Source: Chara braunii (Eukaryota; Streptophyta; Charophyceae; Charales; Characeae). From it: DNA of 39,619 nucleotides. Numbering within the stretch: position 1 is the stretch's first letter; each line of letters opens with the position of its first letter. The position numbers were made by a program, and so were the translations under genes. This document shows, piece by piece, positions 9,510-21,142 of this stretch. The stretch is taken from positions 330,411-370,029 of the forward strand of contig BFEA01000149.1 in assembly GCA_003427395.1 (NCBI GenBank), in the 5' to 3' direction. The notes below the pieces were generated by a model. The model was not told the origin of the DNA and did not search any database. It saw nothing but the letters and a program-made list of their open reading frames with translations.

Positions 9510-10105
9510 ATACTTGGCTTTGTATAAATCTTTGTAAGCTACTTTCTCTACAAAAAATGTTGTCGAAATTTCTACAAAGCCAAAGAGTTAGTCAAATTTT
9601 ATTTTCAAAATTCAACTTTTTATCTAAGTTTGTATCTTTTTTAGTAAAAATCTGCAAAACCTTCTTTCCTAGAGGAAGTGTTGCCCAAATTTTTACTAAT
9701 TCAGGGAGTTGGACAAAATTTGACTTTGGAAAGTCAGGTTTTAGTTTCAGACTTAGTATTTAGCTTTGTATAAATTTGAAAAGTTACTTCTCTTACGGTA
9801 AGCGCTGTTGAAATTTTTACAAATCTAAATAGTTAGTTACATTTTGTCTTGACAAAACTCTAGTCTTAAGTTTGAGTTCATATCTAAATCAGTATAAATC
9901 TGGTAATTCTACTTCTTTAAAGTAGATGCTACCTAAATTTTTACTAATTAAAAAAGTTCAACAAAATTTGACTTTCTAGAGTTAGAAATTATTTCAGTTT
10001 TCATATTGGAGCTAATATAAATTCTGAAAAGACACATTTCCTACAGGAAGCGCTGCCAAAATTTTCTTAGTTTAGAGGAAATATATTATTTTTGACAGGT
10101 GATGA
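9510..10105 (+). repeat. Degenerate ~124-bp tandem repeats, copy 2
   Basis: These are five units aligned with 2158-2760, recognised by recurring GTATAAAT, AAATTTnTACnAAT and AAAATTTGACTTT blocks. Unit-by-unit correspondence with copy 1 is closer than similarity between units. The tandem array therefore predates the split of the two copies. Confidence 0.7.
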
Positions 10106-10331
10106 TTGTGACAATCCACCCTGCATAGAGGAGATGATGTCAAAGGTTTACCTTTCCTTGGACACTGACTTAGAGCTAGACCTAGACTTAGCATACGAAA
10201 ATTTTTTAGTAAGAATGTGCTATGGAGATTTGTTTCTTATGCACTGATACTCTAGCCTTGGGCATTGACCTGTTTTATGTCCCGGACCTTTTTTAGATAT
10301 TTCGATTCAGTATTGGGACTAGTTTCAGCTT

Positions 10332-10390
10332 GATCCCACGAGGATCATCTTCTGTTATCACCGATAACAAGTCGGTTGCCGATTCGTCGG
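10332..10390 (+). repeat. Cluster of three short conserved hairpins, copy 2
   Basis: GATCC/GGATC (10332-10336 with 10342-10346), TTATC/GATAA (10355-10359 with 10363-10367) and CCGATTCGTCGG (10379-10390) match copy 1 at 2972-3030. Confidence 0.7.
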
Positions 10391-10815
10391 TTCACAATTC
10401 AACTTCAATTCACTCTCTCCAACTCAACTTGAAGGCTTTAGCTCAGTGGTTTGAATTGTTTTATTTGGGGTTTCACTCGTACTTTATTGAATGACCATTT
10501 AACAAAGATACTAAGTGTTTTTATTTATGGAAGGTTGGGCAAAGACTGGGGTTTGTATGACTAAAGTGAGGGGTGTGCGTGCAGATAATGGTTGAAATTG
10601 ACCCCGTGTAGTGTGTAGATTTTTTATTGACCCGTTGATGTGATTAAAGGTATGTTTGTGGTTGGACTTTGGATTTGACTGCCTGAAATTACAAACAGAT
10701 ATATGGTTGAGAGGAGTCTCAATGTGATTGGGAGAAGTGATCGTCACATATTTATAACATTTTATATACGTGCATGTTTATATATATACATCTTGAGTGT
10801 TCGTATTTTCGAGCG

Positions 10816-11320
10816 CATCGGCCCCCGCCTTTTCTTGCAAAAAAGGCGGGAGCCCTCCCGGCCATGTCATGCAGAAGTTAAAACAAAAAACAAAACACAA
10901 AGATAACTCGGGGATGACGCATACTTAATTCCGCGGACCGCCGAGACGGTTGTGGTCGCGTCGTCTCTTCGCTGCTCTAGCCGGGTGCGCCAGCTGTACA
11001 TCTCTTGGTCCCCTACGACACGATAGTTTCCCGCGGGGCATAAGCTTGCTTCGCTAAGGGGTTGTCACCACCCTTAGGGGCGTATCCCTACCAAGCTACT
11101 GACCCACGTGCGAAAGCTTTTACATGCAGTTGCAGAGGTGGGTCAACCGAGGGCGTTTGCTTGCTCACTGTAATATAGGTACGGGTGATTAAAACGCCTA
11201 TTGAACCCAGACGTCATCCGTTCCTTAGGGCGTTGATCTCCAAAGTACGAAGCGGATGACAGTCGACTAGGGCGGTCTCAACCAAGTGTGAAACCCCCAA
11301 TATCCTAGTCTCTTTGGTCA
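10816..11320 (-). repeat. Partial inverted copy of the 1.0-kb module
   Basis: Read on the minus strand it matches the distal half of 3505-4529, including GAGGTGGGTCAACCGAGGGCG (11134-11154 region). Its terminus is GATGC preceded by a long hairpin GGCCCCCGCCTTTT/AAAAGGCGGGAGCC (10820-10833 with 10841-10854, one mismatch). It lies in opposite orientation directly behind 3.3-kb copy 2, unlike copies 1 and 3. Confidence 0.65.
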
Positions 11321-11800
11321 CCAGTTAAAAAGAAAGACATAACAACCATATATAGTTATAAAAAAAAGAATCGACCGTAGTCGACATCAACATATATCCT
11401 ATCCGAAATGATAACCGAACGAATCTAAATCATCATTAGATACATCCAATAACACAATATCAAAATAAAATCCGACCACCCCGGGTCGAATTCCACAAAA
11501 TCATACAGCCGCCAACGAGGAGTTGGCTTTCAACAATAACCTTAATGCAGTCGACAAGGTAGTCGGTCTGTCTTAGTTTTGACTTGATGAGATGCGCTGC
11601 CAAAGTTATTCATTTCATCCTACCACCGTCCTAAGATTGAACACGCATACACCCGTCTTCATACGCTGCTCCATATTTTTGGATGACGGGCTGTTTTGCG
11701 GATGATTCTTGATCAGGGGCATTGCTTGAGGTGTTGCATGCCTCTCCCTCTAGGAAGTGGTCTGGGGTACTCCTCCTCCTCGCCCGAGCACAAGACTCGG
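11321..11800. other. Unassigned sequence
   Basis: This is AT-rich to about 11480, then mixed. No repeat partner, open frame or motif was recognised. Confidence 0.5.
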
Positions 11801-11803
11801 ATC

Positions 11804-11990
11804 TCAGAAGTCAGACCGTCTCCACCGAATTGGCAAAGTACCCCCCGGTAGAACGGTCCACTCTGGGTCGATAATAGGGTCGGCTCCTAAAGCAACGAAC
11901 TCTTGCCCCAGATGCTTCCTTGAAAGAGAGAAAGCGTTCGCCACAAATAAATTTCCAGTTGTTCTCATCCTCCCCTGCCTAAGGTAATTT
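11804..11990 (-). pseudogene. Possible decayed exon, product unknown
   Basis: On the minus strand a pyrimidine-rich tract ending in TTACCTTAG (about 12000-11989) resembles a 3' splice site. After it, two overlapping frames stay open for about 55-60 codons. One reads through a stretch with WKFICGERFLSFKEA, the other through FVALGADPIIDPEW. Both stop near 11804. Amino-acid composition is protein-like rather than biased. I cannot tell which frame, if either, was coding, and no family is recognised. No partner exons were identified. Confidence 0.25.
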
Positions 11991-12059
11991 AGACAAAAAA
12001 GAGTCAGAGGTGATGGGGAATGAGAATCATTTGGACAGGTAAAGGTAGATAAAGTCATT

Positions 12060-12590
12060 CAGGATAGAAAGGGTCAATCCTTTGGAAAGCCTAAGTCCAT
12101 CTGACCTTATCTGCCATATTTCAATCAAATTCATCCTACGGTACACACAGAATTAACGAAACAACGAATCATTTTTGGCATGCAGGCAGGTGAGAAGTAA
12201 AAGGAAGACAACCATTTTTTCTTTTCTCAATTAGGCATAATCAATCTCCTTTGCAAGTATCTTTCCACCTACCTGTACAACACACAGATAACACAATCAA
12301 AAGAAGACGAGCAAAGTCACACTACTCACGTCAGACCCATCTTTTTACTCGTGCATGACGCCCGCAATCTCACTCAACCTTTTCTCCTGAACGTTCAAAG
12401 CAAAAGGGTCAAGCAACTTGAATGTGTGGATGCACACATGTGTGAAGGGAGTCTGAGTCGTCCACTGACTGACCTTGAGTGAAGTTCGATTCAGCTCACT
12501 CAAGAAAGTCGTTTAAAATTGCGCTCCATGTGAGACAATCGTCACAAGGAGTCGTCAACAAAGCGATTCACACCACTCTCTAGAATGATC
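12060..12590. other. Unassigned sequence
   Basis: No repeat partner, motif or convincing open frame was seen on either strand. Confidence 0.5.
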
Positions 12591-12764
12591 GCTTGTCGCG
12601 ACACCCTCTCAACACACAATCACCTCCCCATAATCTGACAACATCTCAGCGTAGCCGTCACTCGCCACCAATGTCAATTTGTCACTGTGGTGTCATAGAC
12701 AGCACAACGTTAATGTCACCACTTCGACGACACCCCTCCGAGTCAATGCCTGACCGCCATGAAA

Positions 12765-13020
12765 ACTGGGCAGCGCTTCCACACCACTGCCAAAAACCTA
12801 CTACTGACGCCAAGAAAATTCGGCAGCGCTTCCACGCTGCCGCTCAAAATGCGGTGTCGGTGCCACAAAAGTTCGGCATCACTTCCCCGTCGCCGCCAAA
12901 AAAAAACATCGTCGACGCCGCAAAAGTTAGGCAGCACTTCCGCGTCGCTGTAAAAAAAAAACACTGTCGACACCGCAAAAGTTCGGCAACACTTCCACGT
13001 CGTTGCCACACCGTCGAAGG
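12765..13020 (+). repeat. 51-57-bp minisatellite, about five degenerate units
   Basis: The recurring core is AAAGTTCGGCAnCACTTCC followed by a CGTCGCCGC-like block and an A-run. Cores fall near 12771, 12819, 12870, 12927 and 12980. Open frames on both strands across it are repeat products. Related GTCGTC/GACGC-rich sequence without clear periodicity continues to about 13600. Confidence 0.75.
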
Positions 13021-14280
13021 GTCCTTGGTAAAAATAAGAAGTTCGCGTCGTGGATCCCTCCCCGAAAAATAATAATAATAATAATAAATAAATAAAAATA
13101 ACAGTGGCCCCCCGGTGCCAAATGCCGCAAGTGCCAGCACCTCAAGGGCCACACCACCAATGTCGCACCGCCATAATGTTACCACCACCGTTCAGAAACA
13201 CTACCGTAAAAAAAAAAAAAAAAAACTCAGTCGCGCACCTAAAAAAATAAATGCGAAACTGCCGCTCACCGTGTCGTCAAAATCGGTATAAAAGTTGTCC
13301 AGCAGCACCGCCACCAGCTCACACACCACAGCGAAAGGACCCAATGTGCTGCAAAATTTTGGCTACCCCTCAAAAACAGTAGCGTCGACGCACCCAAAAA
13401 TTTACAGCGTGTCCCTACTAAAAATGTTGTCGTTGTCATGCCGCCAATCGAACAACACCTCCCCCTTGAAATAAACCAGTGTCGTCGAGCTAGCACTCCG
13501 ATGACAGAATCCCACTGAAAAAAAAAACACAGCGTCGACACAAGGGCACTTCGCCGACACAACCCCACTAAAATGGAGATGCAGCCTGCTACATTGCTGC
13601 AAATTAGCTCAGGGCTCTGACTCCACCTAGAGTAACATCGCCTCCTCTCAACTCTGCAACTCCTCCAAGCTTGTTCTCCAACTTGCAGACCTCCCCCAAC
13701 TTGCTTTTCCAAGCCCTCTTCCAGCATACCTCCAACACTCCTCCAGCTGCCTCATTGCTGCCTCAAAGCTCCTTCAAGGATCACTGTATACCCCTGACCT
13801 CATGCTAGGCCACCACTTCAATGTGCCTCTACCTGGGCTAGCCCCTCTTGATATAGTAATGGAGGAGAGAAACCTGCGTCGCTTTAGTTATGGGTTCATG
13901 TCTTTCTTTCTCCGTTTCAGTTCTTGCTGCTAAGTCCGGAAATCGCTTTGTGATTGCCACTTGTCACCTTTTGCTTACTTCCTCTGCTGAAATCCTGAAG
14001 CTCCAGTTGTTGTAGCTTCGTACTCACACCCATAACTTTCATTTTTTAGATTTGGTTGGCCTCATGCATATATACACAGGGCTCTCTGCATGCCTATGCA
14101 TACCATGGTGATGGCTTCAAGCAGCCTCACCAGGCTTTGGAGCAGTGGTCTAACGCCTCTCTTTCAAAATTTGAGGCTAGCTCAGTCCCTATGGAGCTGG
14201 GCCTTCAATTGGTTCTTCCATGACCTCAATTCAAGGAAGAATGGCCACGGTTATGCTCCCCATATATATAAAAACAAATC
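13021..14280. other. Unassigned region with AAT and poly(A) tracts
   Basis: It holds an AAT/AAAT microsatellite (13065-13097), an A18 tract (about 13207-13225) and C-rich sequence with CTCC-type low-complexity text (13630-13760). The 153-codon minus-strand frame (13266-13727) shows no recognisable domain. The region to 14280 is smoother in composition, but no gene was identified. Confidence 0.5.
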
Positions 14281-14281
14281 A

Positions 14282-14325
14282 GCAGCCAATGGCTGCTGCT
14301 AAGTTTCCTGGCAGCCATTGGCTGC
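14282..14325. repeat. Paired palindromes forming a hairpin
   Basis: GCAGCCAATGGCTGC (14282-14296) and GCAGCCATTGGCTGC (14311-14325) are exact reverse complements of each other. Each is also palindromic apart from its central base. They can form one 15-bp hairpin with a 14-base loop, or two small ones. Confidence 0.8.
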
Positions 14326-14329
14326 CTTT

Positions 14330-15090
14330 TCCTTGCCTGGCGCCCGTTTTGACAGATGCCAGCTAAGTACTGAGGCTGGGAGGGGAACAATCAACTCGTG
14401 ATATTCACGAATTCATGTCCCGACAGACTGAGAGGTTCAGAAAGTAGCCCGTCTTTGCCGATTTTTCATAAATAATTCGTTCAACAACAAATTCTGAAAC
14501 AAATCCCACATGTCTGCCCTCCTACCCGTAGAAAAAAATCTAGAGTAAAAAAAAATCATTTCAACAATGGAAAAAATATTGGCACGAAGTGAAAAATCGG
14601 AGTTTATCAAAATTCTGCTCTCGGGCTCCGCTTTTGTTTTTCTTTGTGATTTTTTTTTTTTTTTTTTTTTCTTCCTACTAGCCTCAACAAATGGTCACTT
14701 CACCCTCACGGCCCATTAGTGCAACATTGAACTGTCGAAATACAGACTCAACATCGGATGCACAGGCGAACATGGAAACACAGTCATTCTCCCTTCTTCC
14801 CATACCCGTTTGAAATACAGACTCAAGATTGAATCCAAAAGCAGCAAGTTGCCTTCACTCCTTTAGGGGGCACAATGGAAATGCACCTCCTCCTAAAACA
14901 TGGGGAGGCACATTACCTCGTGCTTTCACGCGTGGTACCATCTTTCCCAAATCCAGGGGGTCGGGGAGCAGGCATAAAAACATATTAGAACAAAAAAAAA
15001 CTTCCAAAAACAAATATGACTCCCATGAAAACAGGTGTCCAGCGAGCCTCTCATCCTGTGGCCAGCAGACTCAGTCTGCTTGAGCAGCCT
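14330..15090. other. Unassigned region with T21 tract
   Basis: A T21 run lies at 14650-14670. Short duplicated text (AATACAGACTCAA near 14740 and 14815) was noticed. No gene or known element was recognised. Confidence 0.5.
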
Positions 15091-15196
15091 GCAGGTAGGC
15101 CGGGCCCCTAACCCAACGGTTAGGCCTCTAACCTATGGCCAGACTTCCAGCCCCCACGAATCCATCATCGGCCTCAAGCTCAACTGTGGCGTAGTG

Positions 15197-15345
15197 CTAG
15201 GACCGGTTTAAGTCTCCCTCCCCCATCTGTGGCTCGAACGGGTGCCTGGTCTGATAGGCCAGAGCATCCACGTCAGGATCGCTAGATGTAGAGTTAAAGT
15301 CCTGCAAGCGTACATGTAAAAAAAAAAAAAAAAAAAAAACAACTT
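15197..15345 (-). mobile_element. Possible tRNA-derived SINE fragment
   Basis: Read on the minus strand, a D-arm-like stretch (CTGACGTGGATGCTCTGG) leads to a CTGG...CCAG anticodon-stem-like pair. CCGTTCGAGCC, one change from the pol III B box GGTTCGANNCC, follows. A long A/T homopolymer (A on the + strand, 15319-15340) lies just upstream in this orientation. The tRNA-like order is visible, but the cloverleaf is incomplete and no second copy exists in the window, so SINE status is inference. Confidence 0.35.
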
Positions 15346-15579
15346 TTTTTTCTCTATGCTGAGGTCGTGAACCAAATGGGGCCATTATTTTTTTGACAAC
15401 CCAGGCTCTAAATCCCTCGGCTGGTGCTATTAGGTAGGACATTTCTAGATTTAGTACTCCAATAACCGCATGTCGTTGCAACCCCTTGGCAAAAGTGAAG
15501 TATCGCCAATTACCGCCGCCATTTTTTGATATCGCAGGCGTCCGGACTTAGATTCATAAAGTTTTAGCCTCTCAATCAG

Positions 15580-15990
15580 TGGTGTGGTCAGAATAACTTT
15601 TAGGCGGACGCGTTATTTTCTCATCAAGTCCCTCAATTCAATAAAAAAAAGTCGGACAGTGTCTATCCTTAAAAAAAACTCGGGCAGGAACCCTCTCAAG
15701 GGTTTTTGTCCTGACAGCCTTTCCATGACCGCGCACGATTGTGGCCTTATAGGGAACTATGGACGACAAGTTATACCGCTGACTCACGTTGTTTCGATCG
15801 AACGCCAATGACGTCATACGTCAACGACGTCAAGTTTCAGGTATCTCAGTTATAGAGTTGGTCTGAATAAACTTTTGACAAACATCATTCTCATTAAGTC
15901 TTTCAATTAAGCGAAAAAGTCGGACAACGTCCGACGTTGAAAAACCCCGGCAAATACCCTTGTCAGGGTATTTGCCCCGGCAGCATGACC
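15580..15990 (+). repeat. Tandem duplication carrying two palindromic hairpins
   Basis: 15590-15725 and 15855-15990 are diverged direct copies with shared text GTCnGAATAACTTTT, TCATnAAGTC and AAAAAGTCGGACA. Each ends in a hairpin. The first is CAGGAACCCT paired with AGGGTT...TCCTG (15685-15713). The second is GGCAAATACCCT/AGGGTATTTGCC (15949-15960 with 15965-15976), a perfect 12-bp stem with loop TGTC. The second resembles the palindrome at the inner end of the long inverted repeats at 118-143 and 4859-4884. Confidence 0.7.
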
Positions 15991-15994
15991 CATT

Positions 15995-17001
15995 GTGACT
16001 GTGCGTAAGGGTTAAACAAATTATGCTTTGAGAGAAACGAAAGATCCCCTTTTACCCCTTTGCTTTTTAATAATTATCATAGATGAACGTTGTAGTTCGT
16101 GGCAGCCGTCAAAATCAAACTCCTTGAGTTCTCTCTATGCCCTGGATGATGGAGTTGGTCTCTAGGGCAATAAAAGATGATTCTCACCACACGTATCAAC
16201 CTGTGTACCACCCACTTTTCGCAGGGTGCAGAAGAGGGTGTGGTTCTCAACCGCACTTAGCTGTTGTCTAGCGTTGAGAGATGAACCCCTCAAGGCGCGT
16301 GTCAACTGACACTTGAGTGTCGAACGCGACCCTTGAGATTTTTTAGGACCACGTGATTATGGGTACTACAGAGTATGTCATCATTGTGACTGTTTGCGTA
16401 AGCTTGCATTGCGAATCGATATGAGAAGGCCCTGCATCCGCGCGGTTTTATACTAATTCTCTCGTGTGTCGCCTATCCGATTTCCGCATCGGAAAGGTAT
16501 GGGTTGGACACAGAAGGGACTAAGAGTTGTTGTCGTGTTTTGCTTGAATGTATTTTTAATTTTATGTTTTAAAGAGTGGTGTAACACGTGGTGAATGGGA
16601 GACGTCTTAATCGACCGTTGATGATTCATACTTGGAACTTCAGCCCCCCCAATGCGTCGGTTCGCGTGCGGGTCCGATAGAAGCGTGGGACCACACATAC
16701 CCCTATGCTATAGAGTACGAGAAACGCCCTTGACTGACCCACCTCTGCGGTCGCAACTGATTAGCTTTCGTATTGTGGACTGGTAGCTCAGCGGGGATAT
16801 GCCCACCGGAAGGAGGTGACAACTCCAGCAGGTGGAGGTACGTTGTACCTCACGTAGGCCTTATCCTGCTGTAGGGGCTCGTGAGAAGTATGGTTGGCGC
16901 ACTCGGCCGGAGCGGCTGCAGAAGCTCCATTTAAGTATCGCGAGTAGACCAACTTCTGCGTGACTCGGTCGGGAGGGTCCCGCCCTGCGTTGGACCGATG
17001 C
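15995..17001 (+). repeat. 1.0-kb hairpin-rich repeat module, stand-alone copy
   Basis: It aligns with 3505-4529 throughout and ends at the same GATGC (16997-17001). It is not preceded by a 3.3-kb module, so the two modules can exist separately. Hairpin counterparts are CACACGT/ACCTGTG (16188-16205, one mismatch) and the terminal GGTCC/GGACC (16976-16980 with 16992-16996). Sequence after GATGC belongs to the neighbouring retroelement, which gives a sharp right boundary. Confidence 0.75.
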
Positions 17002-17004
17002 CCA

Positions 17005-19530
17005 CGACAACGCCGCCGCAAAAAACATCATGCACCACCACGCGACTCTCAAAGGTCTGGGTGGCAGAGCGCTCCCGGTAATGCTCCGCCGCCAACCGCT
17101 ACTCCCAATCTCTGAAAGATTTGCACTTTTGCTTCAGTTACCCAACCGATCCAGAACTCATTTCTTCAGTGTTGTCGGATGTAGTTGAAAAATCAAGGTG
17201 CAAACATGTAAAATTTATTAAACTCATTTTTGGGAGCCCCCTTCCTATAGCCGTGCATGAAGGTTGTCATCCTACATGCTCCGCCTGAAATCTACACAGT
17301 CTAGCTGGCGCAAAAAATTGAGGTTTTTACATCTCTGAGTCATCGTTGACGGATAACCATCTCAAACGGTAAATTATCCAATACTTACAAGGAGACGGGT
17401 ACGTCCCTTGGAAATTGAGAAATTGTTACAATATTGTCGTTCTCATCAATGACTTCCACATGAACTAGAAGGTCGAACACCGTTAGTCTGAGGTGCAGTT
17501 TTCCAATTGCCTTCTGGGAGAGGTAGTTTTTTGAAGGACAGTTGTCCATCATGGCCTTCACCACTCTCTTATTCACCACAGTGTTGATGAGGGTAAGCTG
17601 TTCTTCTTCTCCAAACTCTTCAACATGTTCTCTAACCCTCACCTTTTTTCCTGATATCAGCATGGAGGTACAACAATCTACCTATCTCATGTTGTGTTGC
17701 CGTTTGATCTAGCAGTGAAACAATGCAAACAAAAATGTTGTGTCTACCGCTGCTCTCGTTTTCCTCCTCATCACTCTCCCTACTATCCTTTTGCTCGTTC
17801 TTTTGGGCGCTTGCAGTCTCGGCCAATGGAGGTTGGAGGAAAAAAATATGGCGCCCTGCTGCTTGCAGTATTGATCTTCCCAACTTTGGAGGTGTGACTG
17901 CACCATCTAGTGACCCTTTCCTTTTGCTGGGCGGTTTGTGCTTGGACACCATCTTTATGAGTGTCGCTGTGGCTGCAGGTCGTACTCAAACGTTTTTTCA
18001 CCTTGTCCATAAAAATTTTCTTTGTGATTTCATTCCTCTCCCACAGCGGTATATATTATCTTCATCCGCCTGAAAAATCACGGCTATTGTCACGCTCACT
18101 ATGCTGCTACTTTTGCTTTCTCTTTTACTGCTACTGCTGCTTCCCGTTCTACCTATTTTGGATCAAATGTTGCAGCGCAACAATAATAGTTTGAGTTTGT
18201 TCTCCCTGAGATTCAGATCTCTTCTCATTCTCTCATGAGGAATCGTCATTCCTCTCTTCATCACTGCTGCAATTATCTGATAAATATATCTCGCCGAGCC
18301 TGCGATTATAGTGTATATCTTCCCTCATCTCTTGTAGTGCGTCAATGAGGAAGATCCACTTGTTTTTCCTTTACCCCACTTGGTTGTCGATGCCTCAACG
18401 GTTTTCAAGACCTCATCCGCCATAGCCGTGAAGGTTTGCAATTTTTTCTGCTTGTGTCCCAAGAGGGTTGTTAATGTTTGGGGAAGCGCCCTTATGAAGT
18501 AGTGTATGATGGGTTTTTGCCCCAGCTCCAAATTCGGGGTCTGCAACAGGCGATTAAATTCCTACACGAGATCACTTATTGATCCCCTAAATAGTGACTG
18601 CAAAATTTAAATAAGTCCGTCATGGACCCTATTCTTCCTTGTCATTGGCAGATACCACTCCAGCAACCCACTGCAGAAATCTTCCCAAGAGATTTTATGC
18701 ATATATTTTTTCCAGTTCGTCAATTAAGGAAATCTCTGAGTTGACTCAAGTTTTGGCCGCATCCTCCATGTCGCTAGTCGCGAACTAGAGCTTTGTGATA
18801 CTGTTTGTGAGGAGATAATAACAAATCTGGTGTTTCACCTCCTGCAACCAAACTTCAACATCATCCTCCGATAGTCCTTTGAAAGCTTCCAGAGATCTGA
18901 TCTTCGGTCTGTGTCGATGGGCTTGCTGATTTCCTTCTATAGGTGGAGAGGAAGGCTCTTTCTAAGTTTGTTATGACGAGAGAGAAATCAGCGGCGTCCT
19001 CATTGAGTCTTGTATAACCTTCATTGAATCCACAAGTGTTCCAGGCAGCCGCATCAAGTGCTTAGACAATGAAGTCTGTCAACCTCTCAATCATGTCCAT
19101 GTCCGTAGCATGGAGAACAATGAACATCGACAACCTTTTGCCAACATTGCGCTGTTGTCGTCCACAATTTTGTTAAATTCAACGATGTTCTTTTTCCACA
19201 ACTCCTTATCTTGAGATGCCTTGATCTCGATGTCAAGATCTGTTTGCCTCGCCGCTAAATCATCCTTCTGCTTTTGGAAGCTCAACAACAATAAGTTGTG
19301 CGGAAGGGGCTATCGTAGTACCAAATTCGCACAGGCCTTCTCTTTCTTGAAGGCGACAATAATTCCTGGAATGTGTACGGCCTCTCCCTGGCTTGTGACC
19401 GTGTCACGCGAATAGTTTCTCTCCACTTTTTTTTCCACTTCAACCTCAACTTTTTTTCTACCTCCTTATGCATAGGATAACTCTTTTTGAAACTCTGCAC
19501 AAAATAGAGTATAATACTAAACAATTACTC
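17005..19530 (-). pseudogene. Ty3/gypsy-type gag-protease remnant
   Basis: Read leftwards from about 19530, a Lys/Glu/Gln-rich coiled-coil-like N-terminal part (19091-19291) is followed by a Gag core. The core has pieces such as FKGLSEDDVEVWLQEVK (about 18900-18850) and EFNRLLQTPNLELGQKP (about 18560-18510). A polar linker precedes a retropepsin-like domain (17385-17663). Its catalytic D[ST]GA site reads DNCPSKNYLS, so the conserved Ser/Gly are changed. Downstream, LPFEMVIRQR...LRDVKTSIF (about 17380-17300) corresponds to the closing part of the protease fold. Numerous in-frame stops and frame changes make it inactive. It stops at the GATGC end of the adjacent 1.0-kb module. No reverse transcriptase or integrase was found. 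Confidence 0.7.
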
Positions 19531-21111
19531 AATACGTGGCGAGATATCACGCTGATGTCCCAGTTGATGATGTGACGATCTTGCTGAAGTGGCGGCTATC
19601 CAAGTCCAACACATGTCTGAAGTCAAGATTGTTACCAACTCCAATACGACTGTTATGAATTTCCAAAATCTCAAACACTTTCACTCATCATCTCACGTGC
19701 ACACTTGATTGAGATGAGATCACACTAGACTTCAACTCCACAAAAAAATGGAATTGAATAGTCACTTACAAAATAGTTGATGAAACCATGAAAAAATAAT
19801 GGATAATTGAAGGTTCGGCCTCCCTGAGCAATATGTAACAATCGGTTCGCAAAATTGTTCAGTGAACAACAACTTCTCACTGGCTATGGTTGCACTCTCT
19901 TATTCCTTGAGCAGTGCTGCAAGAAACTCATCTGTAGTTTCACCAAGCAACAAAAAAAGAACAATGATGAAATGAATTCTAAATGAGGGTTTTGCCCCAA
20001 CTCGACACTCTTGAAGAGCAACTACTTGCCTAGGCCTACAGTATCCGCTTACCACAAGAAAAGGTTGAAACCACCAGCTAAAAATATTTTACCACTATGT
20101 TCGACAATTAAGGATTGTACACACAAGTCACTGGCTCATAATTCATTTGCTTCATAACTGTAAAAAAACAAGTGTTCATACTTTGCATGTTCCCAGATCA
20201 AATCCCGGCAAGAACAAAAATAGCAGAAACTTGAAATACAATAGATAATTGAACAGTTTGCGGGGTCATATCCCACAATTTCGAACACTTTAGTCTAAAT
20301 ACAACTACAATGACCGTATGTTGTATGCGGGAGAAAAATATCGTTTTGTGGGATATCATACTTGTTGGCATTACAATGTTTGTTGCAGGAGGCTGAGTGG
20401 TGGGATATACAACGTATGTGCAGTTTGGGAGCGGTGATGAGGCGAATCGGGGTTGTTGGGTGAAGTGGGGTCCGAAAACGGCACAGTAACTGTTACCACT
20501 TGTGGTGATGGGAAAGTAACCTGTGCAAGATTGGATTTTTAAGTGACAGATGCTTGTTAAATTTTCACTTGTGGTATTAGAAAAATATAAGAGGAAAAAG
20601 AGAAGCGTAGCATAACAAAAAGAAGTGTGCGATGTTTTTCGAACTTTGTAAGAAGGGAAAAACAAACAACTTGAAGAGCATTTGCCCATGTTTGCTATAT
20701 TTATTTAGGTGTTGGCCTTTTGACATCTGTGCACAAAGGGACAATGTTCACTTACATAGATTTTTTATTCAAGTATGTTGGTTTTTCGACACCCATGTAA
20801 AGGGGGCAACGAAAGAGGGTTGCCGCTTTTTTAGCTGTGCCTTCAAAAATTATATTGCAAAAGATCAAAACTTTAAAAGTACTATTTCGAAAAACAAAAG
20901 AAGTTTTATTTTTTGCCTCTGTTCTTGTTGGTGAGGCAATGATAATCCACACTATGCGTCAGACATGGTAAGATTTTGAAAATGAACGATATTGTTGTTG
21001 AGCCTGGGCATACTGGATTTGTATTTGGTTCGAAAACAGTCAGCTTGCTTCATAAGAACACACGTAGGGGGTGTCCGGTGAAGCAAAACAATTATCTTTT
21101 TTTCTTTTTTC

Positions 21112-21142
<31 letters not shown>

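Larger units (their letters stand above)
7700..10800 (+). repeat. 3.3-kb non-coding repeat module, copy 2
   Basis: It has the same order of parts as copy 1. The 5' block contains the exactly shared run AGACTCTGTGGGGAGTCTGC (8165-8184 region). It is followed by the hairpin array (8512-9237), ~124-bp tandem units (9510-10105), the conserved hairpin cluster (10332-10390) and the distal block ending near TCTTGAGTGTTCG (10790-10802). It lacks the CA/TA insertion of copy 1. There is no long open frame. Confidence 0.75.

Noticed and set aside
11804-11900. Tyrosine-kinase motif suggested by LPIRW in one frame
   Set aside because: No upstream DFG or other kinase motifs, and the frame stops a few residues later.
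13266-13727. 153-codon minus-strand frame
   Set aside because: It overlaps GTCGTC-type degenerate repeat sequence. The product is Trp/Cys/Arg-rich without a motif.
20198-20689. 163-codon minus-strand frame
   Set aside because: No recognisable domain, an inverted repeat inside it, and AT-rich surroundings. It is probably chance.
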